Shown here: positions 18,216 through 28,505 of the stretch, one piece after another
Layout of the letters: each line of letters begins with the position of its first letter
Position numbering within the stretch: the first letter of the stretch is position 1
NCBI GenBank assembly: GCA_947488845.1
Contig: CANLBM010000007.1
Span: 99,157 to 163,156 of the forward strand
Length of the DNA stretch: 64,000 nt
Reading direction: 5' to 3'
DNA from: an uncultured Sphingomonadaceae bacterium
GTDB lineage: Bacteria > Pseudomonadota > Alphaproteobacteria > Sphingomonadales > Sphingomonadaceae
Notes under the pieces: model-generated
What the model was told of the DNA's origin: nothing
What the model saw: only the letters and a program-made list of their open reading frames with translations
The model's database searches: none
Position numbers and translations under genes: made by a program

Positions 18216-19556
18216 ATGCAATCGCCCGCCCCCTTTATCCGATCATTGATCCTTGCTGTCATCGCCAGCGTCGGACTCACGGCAACCGCGCACGCCCAAT
18301 TGACGGTCGACGTCGACAATAGCGGAGCAGAAGAGCTGGTGATCGCGGTGCCCGGCCTGCCGACACAGCAGAATGTCGACACCCCGGCGGGCAACACCAC
18401 CGAATTGGGCGGGAAGATCAGCGATGTTATCGTCACCGACCTGCGATCCAGCGGATTGTTCAAGCCGGTGGGACGCAATCAGGTACGCGGGATCAGCTTT
18501 TCCGAAGTGACCGCGCCGCAATTCCCCTATTGGAGCGGCACCAATGCCTCGGCACTGATCCAGGGTTTCGTCAAAGCGAATCCCGACGGCAAATTGACCG
18601 TCGGCTGCTATCTCTATGATGTCGCGCTGGAAACCGAACTCACCCGCCAGGGTTTTGTCGTCGAACCGCGCGACTGGCGGCGGGCCGCGCATAAATGCGC
18701 CGACGCCATCTATTCCCGGCTGAGCGGTGAATCGCCGTTTTTCGACAGTCGTATCGCCTATATCGCCGAAACCGGCCCCAAGGGTAACCGGGTCAAGCGG
18801 CTGGCGATCATGGATAGCGACGGCGCCAATCACCGGTTCATCACCAACGGTCAGGCCACCGCGCTGACACCGCGCTTTTCTCCCGACTACAAGAGCATCG
18901 TCTATCTGAGCTTTCTCGACGGCAATCCGCGCATCTACATCTACGATATCGGGACCGGCCAACAGCGGCTGATCACCCAGAGCACCAATCCCACCTTCGC
19001 ACCGCGCTGGTCGCCGGATGGCAAATGGATCCTCTATTCGATGGCGATTGCCGGCAATACCGACATTTACAAGGTGTCGGCCGCAGGCGGCGGCAATCCG
19101 CAACGCCTCACCTTCTCTCCCGGCATCGATATCGGCGGCAGCTTCTCGCCCGACGGTGGACGGATTGTCTTCGAAAGCGACCGTTCGGGCAGCCAGCAGC
19201 TTTATGTGATGGATTCAAATGGCGGCAATGAACGGCGGATCAGCTTTGGCGGGGGTCGCTTTGCGACACCGGAATGGAGCCCGCGCGGTGACCTGATCGC
19301 CTTCACCAAAATGGCCGGCAATTTTCGTATCGGCGTCATGACGCCAAGCGGCGGCGGCGAGCGGCTGCTGACCAACAGCTGGCAGGACGAAGCGCCGACA
19401 TGGGCGCCCAATGGTCGCGTCATCCAGTTCTTCCGGACGACAAGGGGAAATGGCACCACCGGAATCTGGCAGGTCGACCTGACGGGTCGCAACGAACGAC
19501 AGCTGCCGACACCGGTCAATGGCTCCGATCCGGCATGGGGTCCCTTGCTGCCATAA
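18216..19556 (+). CDS. tolB: Tol-Pal system beta-propeller protein TolB
   Basis: 446-residue periplasmic protein. ATG 18216 follows AGGAGACC and begins a signal peptide ending AHAQ. The N-terminal domain (residues ~25-165) is followed by a six-bladed propeller with repeated LTPRFSPDYKSIVYLS, FAPRWSPDGKWILYS and GGSFSPDGGRIVFES blades. TolB binds Pal and TolA and cycles Pal along the envelope. Confidence 0.97.
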   Translation: MQSPAPFIRSLILAVIASVGLTATAHAQLTVDVDNSGAEELVIAVPGLPTQQNVDTPAGNTTELGGKISDVIVTDLRSSGLFKPVGRNQVRGISFSEVTAPQFPYWSGTNASALIQGFVKANPDGKLTVGCYLYDVALETELTRQGFVVEPRDWRRAAHKCADAIYSRLSGESPFFDSRIAYIAETGPKGNRVKRLAIMDSDGANHRFITNGQATALTPRFSPDYKSIVYLSFLDGNPRIYIYDIGTGQQRLITQSTNPTFAPRWSPDGKWILYSMAIAGNTDIYKVSAAGGGNPQRLTFSPGIDIGGSFSPDGGRIVFESDRSGSQQLYVMDSNGGNERRISFGGGRFATPEWSPRGDLIAFTKMAGNFRIGVMTPSGGGERLLTNSWQDEAPTWAPNGRVIQFFRTTRGNGTTGIWQVDLTGRNERQLPTPVNGSDPAWGPLLP

Positions 19557-19625
19557 ATTACCAACGCGACAAGCCTTTGGAAAAAGGCTATATATAGTCG
19601 ACGGGCTAACTCAAATAGGAGCAAT

Positions 19626-20138
19626 ATGATGATAAAATATGCGACCCCCCTCCTGATTACCGCCAGCCTCGTAGTGGCCGGTTGTTCAAAGAAGCCACCG
19701 GAAGAACTGCCGCCAGCACCAATTGGTACGGCACCGACCCCTGCACCGACCGGACCTGCCGGTCCGGGCTATGCACCCGGTTCACAGGGCGATTTTCTCG
19801 CCAACACAATGTCCGACAAGATATTGTTTGATACCGATCGCTTCAATGTCGATTCCCAGGATCAACTGATATTGCAAAGCCAGGCGCAATGGCTGGCTCA
19901 AAATCCCAATGCGCGGATCACCATCGAAGGCCATGCCGACGAACGCGGCACCCGCGACTATAATCTGGCGCTCGGCGAACGCCGTGCCAATGCTGCGAAA
20001 AATTACCTCGCATCTCTGGGGGTCAGCCCGGCGCGGATGACCACGGTCAGCTATGGCAAGGAACGCCCCGACGCGCTTGGTTCCAACGAAAGCGCCTGGG
20101 CACAGAACCGCCGCGCGGTCAGCGTCGTCGTCCGTTAA
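19626..20138 (+). CDS. pal: Peptidoglycan-associated lipoprotein Pal
   Basis: 170-residue outer-membrane lipoprotein with lipobox VVAGC (Cys20), a Pro-rich linker, and an OmpA-like peptidoglycan-binding domain (ITIEGHADERGTRDYNLALGERRA; contacts from Asp and Arg). The start is ATG 19626 or 19629, with TAGGAG upstream. Last gene of the Tol-Pal operon; no cpoB (ybgF) follows, and the transcript ends at the terminator at 20159. Confidence 0.97.
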   Translation: MMIKYATPLLITASLVVAGCSKKPPEELPPAPIGTAPTPAPTGPAGPGYAPGSQGDFLANTMSDKILFDTDRFNVDSQDQLILQSQAQWLAQNPNARITIEGHADERGTRDYNLALGERRANAAKNYLASLGVSPARMTTVSYGKERPDALGSNESAWAQNRRAVSVVVR

Positions 20139-20158
20139 TTCGTTCTGAAATGACACAT

Positions 20159-20199
20159 AAAAAAGGGCCGCTACCTCTGCAGGTAGCGGCCCTTTTTTT
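20159..20199. terminator. Bidirectional intrinsic terminator
   Basis: A 12-bp perfect stem GGGCCGCTACCT/AGGTAGCGGCCC with loop CTGC is flanked by A6 before and T7 after. It can stop both the Tol-Pal transcript and the convergent small gene's transcript. Confidence 0.95.
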
Positions 20200-20215
20200 G
20201 TCCGGAAAAATCCGA

Positions 20216-20512
20216 TTATTTCTTGGTGCCGGTCATTGCCATTTCACCAAAAGCGCCCGCTTTGACCGAACCGACGAGTTCGCCATCGGTGATCACTGCA
20301 TCGCCTTCGAGCTTCATTGGCATGGGAACGGTCATGTTCATTTCCCAGGTAATGTGATTGCCGTCGACCTTGCCGTTTTCGACATCCATCGATCCCATTG
20401 CGCCGGCATTGTTGCCGGTGAACGTGTCACCGTCGGTTACGATGGTGAATTCCGAAGTCTGGTCTCCCATCGGGGATTTCGTCACACAAGCATAAGTTCC
20501 ATCAATAGACAT
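20216..20512 (-). CDS. Small conserved hypothetical protein
   Basis: 98-residue cytoplasmic protein with no signal peptide; ATG 20512 has AGGAG 6 nt upstream. The sequence alternates short beta strands and turns (MSIDGTYACVTKSP, SEFTIVTDGDTFTGNN, KVDGNHITWEMNMTVPMPMK), suggesting a small beta-barrel. I do not recognise a characterised family. It lies convergent to pal and downstream of the M16 protease on the same strand (48 bp), with its own ribosome binding site. Confidence 0.75.
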   Translation of the reverse strand: MSIDGTYACVTKSPMGDQTSEFTIVTDGDTFTGNNAGAMGSMDVENGKVDGNHITWEMNMTVPMPMKLEGDAVITDGELVGSVKAGAFGEMAMTGTKK

Positions 20513-20560
20513 TCCATTCTCCTTTTAATGTCAAAGCCCTGATCCGGCTTCGGTTAGCGG

Positions 20561-23473
20561 TTACTCGTCGCCATCTGCCGAATCGTTCGAACTGCTCTCA
20601 CTATTAACAGCAGTGTCACTAGCTTCATAGCCGCGATATTCGATCGGCATGTCGAGCGCTTCCAACTGTGTCTTGATCTTGTCGACATCGCCGACGATGA
20701 CCCAGGTGAATTTGTCCGGGTCGACCGCTTCGGCCATCGCCTTGTTCAAATCTTCTGTGGTCAGAGCCTTATATTTGTCCGCGACGGTTTCGGCATAGTT
20801 GGAGGGCCGTCCCAGCATCACGTCGCCCTGCATCTGCGACAATATGCTCGGGCTCCGCTCGAACTGGCCGGGCAATTCCCGGACATTGCCGTTGACCGTG
20901 CGCTCCAGCTCTGCTGCCGTCACACCCTTGTCCCCCAGGAAGCTGCGGACCTGCGCGTCAATCGCGGCAACGGCTGGGCCGGTCTGGTTGGTCTGGACCG
21001 GCGCGCGCATCGTGTAGAATACCCGGTCTTCGCCGCGCACGACGCTGTTGCGCGTGCCGTAGCTCCAGCCCTTGGTTTCGCGCAGATCCATGTTGATCCG
21101 CGAAAGGAAGTTGCCGCCCAATATTTCGTTGGCTGCGTTGAGCGTCAGCAAATCGTCCGAACCCCTGTACGGGAGCACCTGCCCGGCCAGGATCATCGAT
21201 TGCGGTGAATTGGGACGGTGAACGACGACGATCCTGCCCTCTCTGTCCGGAATGACGGCATCGAAATTTTTCGCCGGAGCGGCCTTGCCCTCGCCCTTCC
21301 ACTTGCCGAAGCGCATCTCGAGCTTGTCGACCAGCTGCTGCTTGTCAATCTTGCCCGCTGCAAAGATGGTTGCCTTCGCCGGATGCATCCATTTCTGATG
21401 GAAGGCCGACAGATCATCGCGGGTGATCGACGAGACGGTTTCCTTGGTGCCGTTGCCGGACAGGCCGCGGCCATAAGGATGTTCGGCACCGAAGATCAGT
21501 GGCGGCAGCGTGTTGCTGGCGATGCTCAGGGGATCGCTTTCCTCGCGGTCGATCGCGGTCAGCTGCCGAACCCGGATGCGTTCGATATCATCGGCGTTGA
21601 ACGCCGGATTTTTGACAATGTCCGCCATCAGGTCGAGCGAAGCGTCGAGATTGGGATTGACCGCGCTGAGGTCGACATCGGTGCGGTCGCGACCACCGCC
21701 GATGCTGATATTGGCGCCCAGCCGTTCCTGCTGTTCGGCAATTTCGACCGATGTCAGGCTGGTGGTACCTTCTTCCAGTATCGCGGTCACGAAATTCTGC
21801 AGCCCGAGCTTGTCGGAAGAATCGGCACTGGCGCCGGCGTTGAAGGACAGGGTCACACGGGTCATCGGCACCGCGTCACGATGGGCAAAATAGACCTTGA
21901 TGCCGTTCGACAGGGTCGCGGTCTCGACATCGGGGAAATCGACGTTGGGAATGTCGCCCACTGGCGGCAATTGCGACCGGTCCGGAGCCATCACTGTCCC
22001 GGCCTCGCCATTCTGCATATAAAATGCAGGAGCGGTCAGAACGCCGGTCCGCTCGCCGATGCCGGCACCGACTTCCTGATATTCCTCCCGCTCGCCCGGG
22101 ACCACCGTGATGCCAAGCACCGGCCGGGTCAGCCATTTCTGCATCGCCGCCTTGACCGCTGCCGGTGTCGTCGATGCCAGTCGGCCGAGTTCCTTCTTAT
22201 AATGTTCGGGGTCGTCCGAATAGAGCTCGCCCTGGGCCAGGGCCACGGCCTTGCCGCTAAATCCGCCAACCTGTTCCAGACCGGCGATCCGCGCCGCGGC
22301 ATCGCGCGTTGCGACCCGCTGCACTTCGTCCTGGGTCGGACCGTTGGCGATAAAGTCGGCGATGATTTCATCGAGCCGCTTGGCGACTGCGTCGGCGTCT
22401 TCACCCGGCTTCACGTCAGCGGTAATTTCCACCAGGCTGCCATGTACGAACGGAAGCACATAAGCGGTGACCGAGACCGCGTTTTTCTCTTCGCGCACCA
22501 TGATATTGTCGAGCCGCGAACTGGCGAGACCGCCAAGCACGGTCATGCCGACATCGAGCGGGGTATAGTCGGGATCGTTCAGACCCGGCACCACCCAGTT
22601 TCGATAGATGCGCGTGGTCGCGACCTTGTCCTTCATCACTTCGTAAATCGGGGCCTTCAGCGTCGGCAGTTCCGGGCTGAGCTCCGGAATGGGCTTGCCT
22701 TTCGGGATCGCGCCAAACCACTTCTGGACCTTTGCCTTTGCAGTAGCGGCATCAATGTCGCCGGCCAGCACGAGGATCGAATTGTTCGGCCCGTAATGAT
22801 CGGTGAACCATTGCTTCATGTCGTCGAGCGACGCGGCTTCGAGATCTTCCAGCGACCCGATCGTGTCATGCCCGTAGGGATGGTCGGCGGGAAACAGCAA
22901 TTCGGTCTGGCGATAGCCGACCAGTCCATAGGGACGATTGTCGCCCTGGCGTTTTTCATTCGACACGACGCCGATCTGGTTGTCGAGCTTCTCCTGCGTC
23001 ACCGCGCCAAGCAGATGGCCCATCCGGTCGCTTTCAAGAAACAGCGCGACGTCGAGCGCGGAGGTCGGGATGGTCTGGAAATAATTGGTCCGGTCGAGCC
23101 AGGTCGTGCCGTTGAGATCGGTCGCGCCTATCTGCCGCAGCGGTTCAAAAAAATCGCCCGGGGCATTTTCCGATCCGTTGAACATGATATGTTCGAACAA
23201 ATGGGCATAGCCGGTCTTGCCCTCTGGCTCGTGAGCGGACCCGACGCCATACCAGATCGATACCGCGACGACCGGAGCCTTGCGATCGGTATGAACAAGT
23301 ACCTTCAGTCCGTTGTCGAGGGTGAATTCTTCATAGGGAATATCAACCGCATCTACCAGCTCGCTCACCGGTGCCGGCTTGGGCGCCTTGTGATGCTCTG
23401 CCAGCGCAGGAGCGGCTATCGTCAAGGCGGTGGTGGACAGAGCCAGTAACAGGGAGCGGGACAAACGGGACAT
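20561..23473 (-). CDS. Exported M16 family zinc metallopeptidase, two fused halves
   Basis: 970 residues. ATG 23473 is chosen (GAGGA 11 nt upstream; signal peptide ending ALAEHH). The inverted zinc motif H-x-x-E-H appears once, HLFEH at residues 91-95, in the first half. The second half (from ~residue 510, DVETATLSNGIKVYFA) repeats the fold without the zinc motif, as in pitrilysin-like and PqqL-like proteins. It probably degrades peptides in the periplasm. The C-terminal tail is acidic (SSSNDSADGDE). Confidence 0.92.
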   Translation of the reverse strand: MSRLSRSLLLALSTTALTIAAPALAEHHKAPKPAPVSELVDAVDIPYEEFTLDNGLKVLVHTDRKAPVVAVSIWYGVGSAHEPEGKTGYAHLFEHIMFNGSENAPGDFFEPLRQIGATDLNGTTWLDRTNYFQTIPTSALDVALFLESDRMGHLLGAVTQEKLDNQIGVVSNEKRQGDNRPYGLVGYRQTELLFPADHPYGHDTIGSLEDLEAASLDDMKQWFTDHYGPNNSILVLAGDIDAATAKAKVQKWFGAIPKGKPIPELSPELPTLKAPIYEVMKDKVATTRIYRNWVVPGLNDPDYTPLDVGMTVLGGLASSRLDNIMVREEKNAVSVTAYVLPFVHGSLVEITADVKPGEDADAVAKRLDEIIADFIANGPTQDEVQRVATRDAAARIAGLEQVGGFSGKAVALAQGELYSDDPEHYKKELGRLASTTPAAVKAAMQKWLTRPVLGITVVPGEREEYQEVGAGIGERTGVLTAPAFYMQNGEAGTVMAPDRSQLPPVGDIPNVDFPDVETATLSNGIKVYFAHRDAVPMTRVTLSFNAGASADSSDKLGLQNFVTAILEEGTTSLTSVEIAEQQERLGANISIGGGRDRTDVDLSAVNPNLDASLDLMADIVKNPAFNADDIERIRVRQLTAIDREESDPLSIASNTLPPLIFGAEHPYGRGLSGNGTKETVSSITRDDLSAFHQKWMHPAKATIFAAGKIDKQQLVDKLEMRFGKWKGEGKAAPAKNFDAVIPDREGRIVVVHRPNSPQSMILAGQVLPYRGSDDLLTLNAANEILGGNFLSRINMDLRETKGWSYGTRNSVVRGEDRVFYTMRAPVQTNQTGPAVAAIDAQVRSFLGDKGVTAAELERTVNGNVRELPGQFERSPSILSQMQGDVMLGRPSNYAETVADKYKALTTEDLNKAMAEAVDPDKFTWVIVGDVDKIKTQLEALDMPIEYRGYEASDTAVNSESSSNDSADGDE

Positions 23474-23593
23474 CGGGATAATCCTCTTCAATCAAAATAC
23501 AGATAATATGACAATATATTGTCAGACATGCCTGTAAATGGAGGTTCGCCGGCCATTGGCTTCGACGAACGACATACAGCCATCGACCAATGG

Positions 23594-24220
23594 CTATTTC
23601 GCTTTCCACCCCCAGAACAGATGACAGGGCAGGACGTTCCAGAACGAATAGCCATTGTCGATATGGTCAAAATGCGGTTCCATGAAGGCACGCGCCTTTT
23701 TGACAAATTGATAGACCAGAAACGCGCCACCCGGTCGGAGCGCCGCATGGGTTTCGCTGGCAATTTTGGGGCCGAGCTGATCGGGCAATGTCGAGAATGG
23801 CAGGCCGGAAAGGACATAGTCGGCTTTTTCGTGACCAAGGTCTCGGATGATCTGCTGCACATCGGCAGCAGACCCGTGGATCGGGTAGAAACGGCTATCG
23901 TGAATGGTCTTGCCGAGATAATCGATGAAATCGGGATTCAGGTCGATCACGACAAGCATTGCACCGGGCTTCAGCCGTTCGAGCACGGGGCGGCAGAATG
24001 TGCCCACACCCGGGCCATATTCGACAAACAGATCGCACTCGTCCCATTTGACCGGTGCAAGCATCTTCTTGATCGTGACGTCCGACGACGGCATGATCGA
24101 ACCGACCATTACCGGATGCTTCAGGAAACCCTTGAAGAATACACCCCAGGGCCCGAGACGCCGCTCCACCCGCGACTTGATGCGGTCGATAAACTTCATT
24201 TTGGCGATACTATTAGTCAA
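23594..24220 (-). CDS. PmtA-like phospholipid N-methyltransferase or related SAM enzyme
   Basis: 208-residue class I methyltransferase. A TTG start at 24220 is preferred because GGAGGA ends 5 nt upstream; ATG 24199 lacks such a site. Motif I is FVEYGPGVGTFCRPVLERL, and a DYVLSGLPFSTLP segment sits at motif IV. The opening GVFFKGFLKHPVMVGSIMPSS is typical of the small phospholipid/rRNA adenine methyltransferase-like group that includes Rhodobacter-type PmtA. PmtA converts phosphatidylethanolamine to phosphatidylcholine; the exact substrate here is inferred. Confidence 0.75.
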   Translation of the reverse strand: MTNSIAKMKFIDRIKSRVERRLGPWGVFFKGFLKHPVMVGSIMPSSDVTIKKMLAPVKWDECDLFVEYGPGVGTFCRPVLERLKPGAMLVVIDLNPDFIDYLGKTIHDSRFYPIHGSAADVQQIIRDLGHEKADYVLSGLPFSTLPDQLGPKIASETHAALRPGGAFLVYQFVKKARAFMEPHFDHIDNGYSFWNVLPCHLFWGWKAK

Positions 24221-24325
24221 GTCAGTCCTCCGGTACCAGATCAAACTGTCTTACTAGGGCGTTACAGCACCGGTGACAAATATAATACGGGTTGCCGGTT
24301 ACAATTGACCGGCTAAAAGAGAGCG

Positions 24326-24646
24326 ATGCAGCTTCATCCAAAAGACTCGATCGCGGTCATATTTTGCGCGCAACGCACCGGCATCGGTGACGAGGCTTAT
24401 CAAAGCGCAGCGGCGGCAATGGGTGAACTGGCGGCACAGCAACCCGGCTATCTTGGAGAAGACCACGCACGGTCTGCGGATGGTCTGGGGATCACCGTCA
24501 GCTATTGGCGCGACGACGGTAGCGCGAAAGCATGGCGCGACCACCCCGATCATATTGTCATCCGCGAGCGGGGTCGCGGTGAATGGTATAGCGAATATAG
24601 TCTTCATGTCGCCCGTATCGAACGAGCCTATGACTGGCAGAAATAG
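24326..24646 (+). CDS. Antibiotic biosynthesis monooxygenase (ABM) domain protein
   Basis: 106-residue dimeric alpha/beta-barrel-type protein. Features are IAVIFCAQRTGIGDEAYQSAA, the central PGYLGED and VSYWRDDGSAKAWRDHPDHI, and the final EYSLHVARIERAYDW. This fits the YczJ/ABM-like family, which includes cofactor-free monooxygenases and heme-degrading relatives. The MFS transporter gene starts 17 bp downstream, so the two may be cotranscribed. The substrate is unknown. Confidence 0.8.
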   Translation: MQLHPKDSIAVIFCAQRTGIGDEAYQSAAAAMGELAAQQPGYLGEDHARSADGLGITVSYWRDDGSAKAWRDHPDHIVIRERGRGEWYSEYSLHVARIERAYDWQK

Positions 24647-24663
24647 CATGGCACAGGAAATCT

Positions 24664-26025
24664 ATGGCCGATTCACCCGATATTGAACCGCTAGGCCGGA
24701 ACGTTTCTTCCGTTGCCGCTGCGAAACCGATCGATAGCACCCGCATGGCGGTATTGTTCTCGGTCATGCTGGTGACAGCGTCCGGCAACACGGCCATGCA
24801 ATCGATATTGCCGACGATCGGGACACAGCTCGACATCCCTGACTTCTGGGTCAGCGCGGCGTTCAGCTGGTCAGCCCTGCTCTGGGTCTATACCGCCCCG
24901 AAATGGGCACGACAGTCCGATCACCGTGGCCGGAAAGCGCTTATGCGCCTCGGCATGATCGGCTTTACAGCCTCCTTTGCGCTAGCGGGTCTGGCGCTGT
25001 TCCTGGGATTGCTTGGCTGGTATAGCGCGGTATGGACCTTTATCCTGTTCGCCTTTTTCCGCAGCCTTTATGGCGGCCTGGGATCGGCCGCTCCGCCCGC
25101 GGTGCAGGCCTATGTCGCTGCCCGAACCGCTCGCGCTGACCGGACCAAGGCATTATCCCTGATATCATCGTCCTTCGGACTCGGCACCATTGTCGGTCCG
25201 GCCGTTGCGCCATTGCTGATCCTTCCGGTTCTGGGTCTTTCCAGCCCGATGTTCGCCTTTGCCGCAATTGGCATAGTGGTGATGGTGGCGCTGGCGCTGA
25301 AACTGCCGAATGACAATCCCGGTTTTCAGGCGCGCGGCGTGGTGACGTCGGAGCCTTATAGCAGCGCGCCTTCCTCCGGCAGTCTGAAGGATGATGATGA
25401 TTCCACCGAAGAGGAAAGCAGTCTCCCGCCGCGGTTGCGCTGGGGTGACGCGCGGATCAAGCCATGGCTGATCACCGGCATTCTGGGTGGCAACGCCCAT
25501 GCCCTGATCTTGGGCGTGGTCGGTTTTCTCATACTCGACCGGCTGGGCTTGCGTGGCGACCCGGAAACGGGAATCCAGATGACCGGCATCGTCCTGATGT
25601 CCGGCGCAGCCGCGACCCTGCTGGCACAATGGGGCCTGATCCCGCTGCTGCAAATGGGACCGCGGACCTCGATATTATGGGGCATGGTCCTGGGAGCATT
25701 GGGCTGCCTGATCATCGGTCTGTCGCATGACCTGCACGGCATCATCATCGGCTTCGCCGTGGCGTCTCTGGGTTTTGGCCTGTTCCGTCCGGGATTCACC
25801 GCCGGTGCGTCGCTCGCCGTCAAACGGTCGGAGCAAAACGGTGTGGCGGGTATTGTCGCATCGGTGAACGGCATGTCCTTCATCGCCTCGCCGGCGATAG
25901 GCGTGCTGCTTTACACCTATGCCGGACCGCTGCCGTTCTGGCTGGCGACAACCGTCTGCGTTTTCCTGTTCGGCTGGGGCTTCAAGGCACTGGAGCTCGA
26001 TGACCGGATGACCACCGAACGCTAG
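24664..26025 (+). CDS. Major facilitator superfamily transporter
   Basis: 453-residue inner-membrane transporter with about twelve hydrophobic segments. ATG 24664 follows CAGGAAATCT. The segment 2-3 loop has a modified MFS signature (APKWARQSDHRGRKALMRLG). A hydrophilic middle loop (residues ~220-260, rich in Ser/Asp/Glu, KDDDDSTEEESS) separates the two halves. Likely an exporter of a small molecule by the drug:H+ antiporter pattern; the substrate cannot be read. It shares direction with the ABM gene. Confidence 0.85.
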   Translation: MADSPDIEPLGRNVSSVAAAKPIDSTRMAVLFSVMLVTASGNTAMQSILPTIGTQLDIPDFWVSAAFSWSALLWVYTAPKWARQSDHRGRKALMRLGMIGFTASFALAGLALFLGLLGWYSAVWTFILFAFFRSLYGGLGSAAPPAVQAYVAARTARADRTKALSLISSSFGLGTIVGPAVAPLLILPVLGLSSPMFAFAAIGIVVMVALALKLPNDNPGFQARGVVTSEPYSSAPSSGSLKDDDDSTEEESSLPPRLRWGDARIKPWLITGILGGNAHALILGVVGFLILDRLGLRGDPETGIQMTGIVLMSGAAATLLAQWGLIPLLQMGPRTSILWGMVLGALGCLIIGLSHDLHGIIIGFAVASLGFGLFRPGFTAGASLAVKRSEQNGVAGIVASVNGMSFIASPAIGVLLYTYAGPLPFWLATTVCVFLFGWGFKALELDDRMTTER

Positions 26026-26035
26026 GGCCTTGCCT

Positions 26036-28363
26036 TCAATGCTTGCTGTCCTTGATCGGCGTCAACATTCCCGGTGATACGAAGCCGATCGGTTCGACGC
26101 TCATCGCGTTCTGCTTCAATTGTGCCTCCATCTTGGAATATTCTTCCTCCATTTCCGGGGTCACCGAAGCGCGACTGTCTTCCAGCGCCTTCTCGAAATG
26201 CTTCATCTGGACGGTTTCGACCAGTCCGCCAAATTCGCGCAGCGCGTGAAGCCCGGCCCGGCGGACAAGATCTTCCAGATCGGCGCCCGAATAGCGATCG
26301 GTGCGCTCGGCCATGTCGTCGAGATCGACATCCTTGGCCAGCGGCATTTTCGACGTATGGATCGCCAATATGCGGCGGCGTCCAGCCTTGCCCGGTACCG
26401 CAACATAGACCAGTTCATCGAAGCGGCCCGGCCGCAGCAATGCCGGATCGACCAGACCGGGACGGTTGGTCGCACCGATCAGGATAACCGACTGCATTTC
26501 CTCCAGCCCGTCCATCTCGGCGAGGATGGTATTGACCACCCGCTCGGTGACCTGGGAATCGCCCATGCCCCGACCCCGTGCCGGTACCAGACTGTCGATC
26601 TCGTCGATGAACAGGATCGTTGGCGCCACCTGCCGCGCCCGGGCAAACAGACGGGCGATCTGTTGCTCGCTCTCGCCATGCCATTTGGACAGCAGGTCGC
26701 TCGACTTGGTGGCGATGAAATTGGCTTCGGCTTCGCGGGCAACGGCCTTGGCCAGCAAGGTCTTGCCAGTCCCCGGCGGGCCGTAGAGCAGGAACCCCTT
26801 CGCCGGCCGGATACCCAGCCGGGTAAAGGCCTCGGGGTTTTTCATCGGCAGCTCGATACCCTCTTTCAACCGCATCTGTGCGTCGTCGAGGCCACCAATA
26901 TCTTCCCAGCGGACATCCGGTACCTGAACCATGACCTCGCGCATGGCTGATGGCTGGACCCGTTTCAGCGCTTCGACAAAATCATGCCGTTGCACAACCA
27001 GTTCCTCGAGCACTTCCGGCGGCACGGTTTCCGATTCCAGATCGAGCTTTGGCATGATCCGGCGCACGGCCTCGATCGCCGCTTCCCGCGTCAGTGCCGC
27101 CAGATCGGCACCGACAAAGCCATAGGTGGTGCGGGCCAATTCTTGAAGATTGACCGCCTTGTCGAGCGGCATTCCGCGTGTGTGGATGCCCAAGATCTCG
27201 CGGCGGCCGGCAACGTCGGGCACGCCTACGACGATTTCCCGATCGAAACGCCCGGGGCGGCGCAACGCCTCGTCAATCGCTTCAGGACGGTTGGTTGCCG
27301 CGATAACCACCAGATTCAGTCGTGATTCAAGACCATCCATCAATGTGAGCAACTGAGCTACCAGGCGTTTCTCGGCTTCGCCCTGCACCTGCCCGCGTTT
27401 CGGCGCGATCGAATCGATCTCGTCGATGAACAGGATGGACGGTGCCGCCTTGGTTGCAGCATCAAATATTTCGCGGAGTTTCTTCTCAGACTCGCCATAA
27501 GCGGAGCCCATGATCTCAGGACCATTGATCAGGAAAAATTCCGCTTCGCTTTCATTCGCAACAGCCCGGGCGAGCCGTGTCTTGCCGGTCCCCGGAGGGC
27601 CATGCAGCAACACACCGCGTGGTGGATCAACACCAAGCCGGGTAAATAATTGCGGATAGCGCAACGGCAATTCGACCATTTCCCGCAGCTGGTCGATCGT
27701 TTCATGCAATCCGCCGATATCGTCATAGGTGACGTCGGCGCGACGATGCTCGGTCGATTCTTCATATTCCGGACGCAGCTCAACCTCCGTCTCTTCGTCA
27801 ATATGGACAATGCCCTTGGGCACGGTCGAAACGACGTTGAGCCGGATCTGGGTGAGCGAAAAAGCCGGAGCCGCCAGCATTTGCCGCAATTGCGGCGGCA
27901 TGTCGCTGCGATCCACCTGTTGCTGGCCATGGGTTGCAACAAAGTCACCCGCCTTTAGCGGACGCCCCATGAAGCTGCGCTTCAGGCCACCGCCATTGCC
28001 CTGCAGGCGAAGGTCCTTCTGGGCCGGAGCAAAAACGACTTTCTTCGCCGGTTTCGACTCGACCTTGCGGATTTCTACAAAGTCACCCGCTCCGACACCG
28101 GCATTGGCGCGCTGCAGCCCGTCGAGCCGGACAAAATCCAGACCTTCATCTTCCGGATAAGGCAGGACAGCACGCGCCGGCGTTGTCTGCTTGCCGATGA
28201 TTTCGACAACATCGCCCTCGATCAACCCCAGTTTTCCAAGATTATCGCGGGATAGCCGGGCCAGCCCACGACCGCTGTCCTCGGGTCGGGCGTTGGCCAC
28301 TTGCAGTTTCAACTGCTTGCCATCATCTTCCGGCTTGTCTTCATTCACTGCTGGATCGGACAC
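26036..28363 (-). CDS. CDC48/VCP-family AAA ATPase
   Basis: 775 residues. A GTG at 28363 is chosen because AGGAGA lies 8 nt upstream; earlier TTG codons lack one. An N-terminal double-psi barrel/CDC48 domain ([20 protein letters not shown]) precedes two AAA modules, each with Walker A GPPGTGKT (Lys near 261 and 534), Walker [10 protein letters not shown] and arginine-finger regions (RPGRFD). Archaeal VAT and eukaryotic p97 unfold proteins with this layout. The family is uncommon in bacteria but known in several groups. A minus-strand terminator lies 119 bp upstream of the start. Confidence 0.93.
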   Translation of the reverse strand: MSDPAVNEDKPEDDGKQLKLQVANARPEDSGRGLARLSRDNLGKLGLIEGDVVEIIGKQTTPARAVLPYPEDEGLDFVRLDGLQRANAGVGAGDFVEIRKVESKPAKKVVFAPAQKDLRLQGNGGGLKRSFMGRPLKAGDFVATHGQQQVDRSDMPPQLRQMLAAPAFSLTQIRLNVVSTVPKGIVHIDEETEVELRPEYEESTEHRRADVTYDDIGGLHETIDQLREMVELPLRYPQLFTRLGVDPPRGVLLHGPPGTGKTRLARAVANESEAEFFLINGPEIMGSAYGESEKKLREIFDAATKAAPSILFIDEIDSIAPKRGQVQGEAEKRLVAQLLTLMDGLESRLNLVVIAATNRPEAIDEALRRPGRFDREIVVGVPDVAGRREILGIHTRGMPLDKAVNLQELARTTYGFVGADLAALTREAAIEAVRRIMPKLDLESETVPPEVLEELVVQRHDFVEALKRVQPSAMREVMVQVPDVRWEDIGGLDDAQMRLKEGIELPMKNPEAFTRLGIRPAKGFLLYGPPGTGKTLLAKAVAREAEANFIATKSSDLLSKWHGESEQQIARLFARARQVAPTILFIDEIDSLVPARGRGMGDSQVTERVVNTILAEMDGLEEMQSVILIGATNRPGLVDPALLRPGRFDELVYVAVPGKAGRRRILAIHTSKMPLAKDVDLDDMAERTDRYSGADLEDLVRRAGLHALREFGGLVETVQMKHFEKALEDSRASVTPEMEEEYSKMEAQLKQNAMSVEPIGFVSPGMLTPIKDSKH

Positions 28364-28473
28364 GGGGGCGTATCTCCTCAATATCGTTTCGGTTGTTTCC
28401 AACAAGATAGGGATCGCGATACCGATATGCGACTCTGATTTTCGATTGCAGGGTCGCCTGGCGGAATTTGGCC

Positions 28474-28505
28474 AAAAAAAAAGGCCAGTTCCGAAGAACT
28501 GGCCT
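28474..28505 (-). terminator. Minus-strand intrinsic terminator upstream of the AAA ATPase gene
   Basis: On the minus strand a 10-bp perfect stem AGGCCAGTTC/GAACTGGCCT with loop TTCG is followed by eight T residues. C(UUCG)G is a very stable tetraloop. On the plus strand the stem is preceded, not followed, by the long homopolymer, so the minus strand is the functional direction. Confidence 0.92.

Noticed and set aside
17363..18478. Long minus-strand frames opposite tolA and tolB
   Set aside because: Low-complexity antisense frames of codon-biased genes, without start signals.
21218..23449. 743-codon plus-strand frame opposite the M16 peptidase gene
   Set aside because: Antisense shadow; the peptidase frame carries the recognised motifs.
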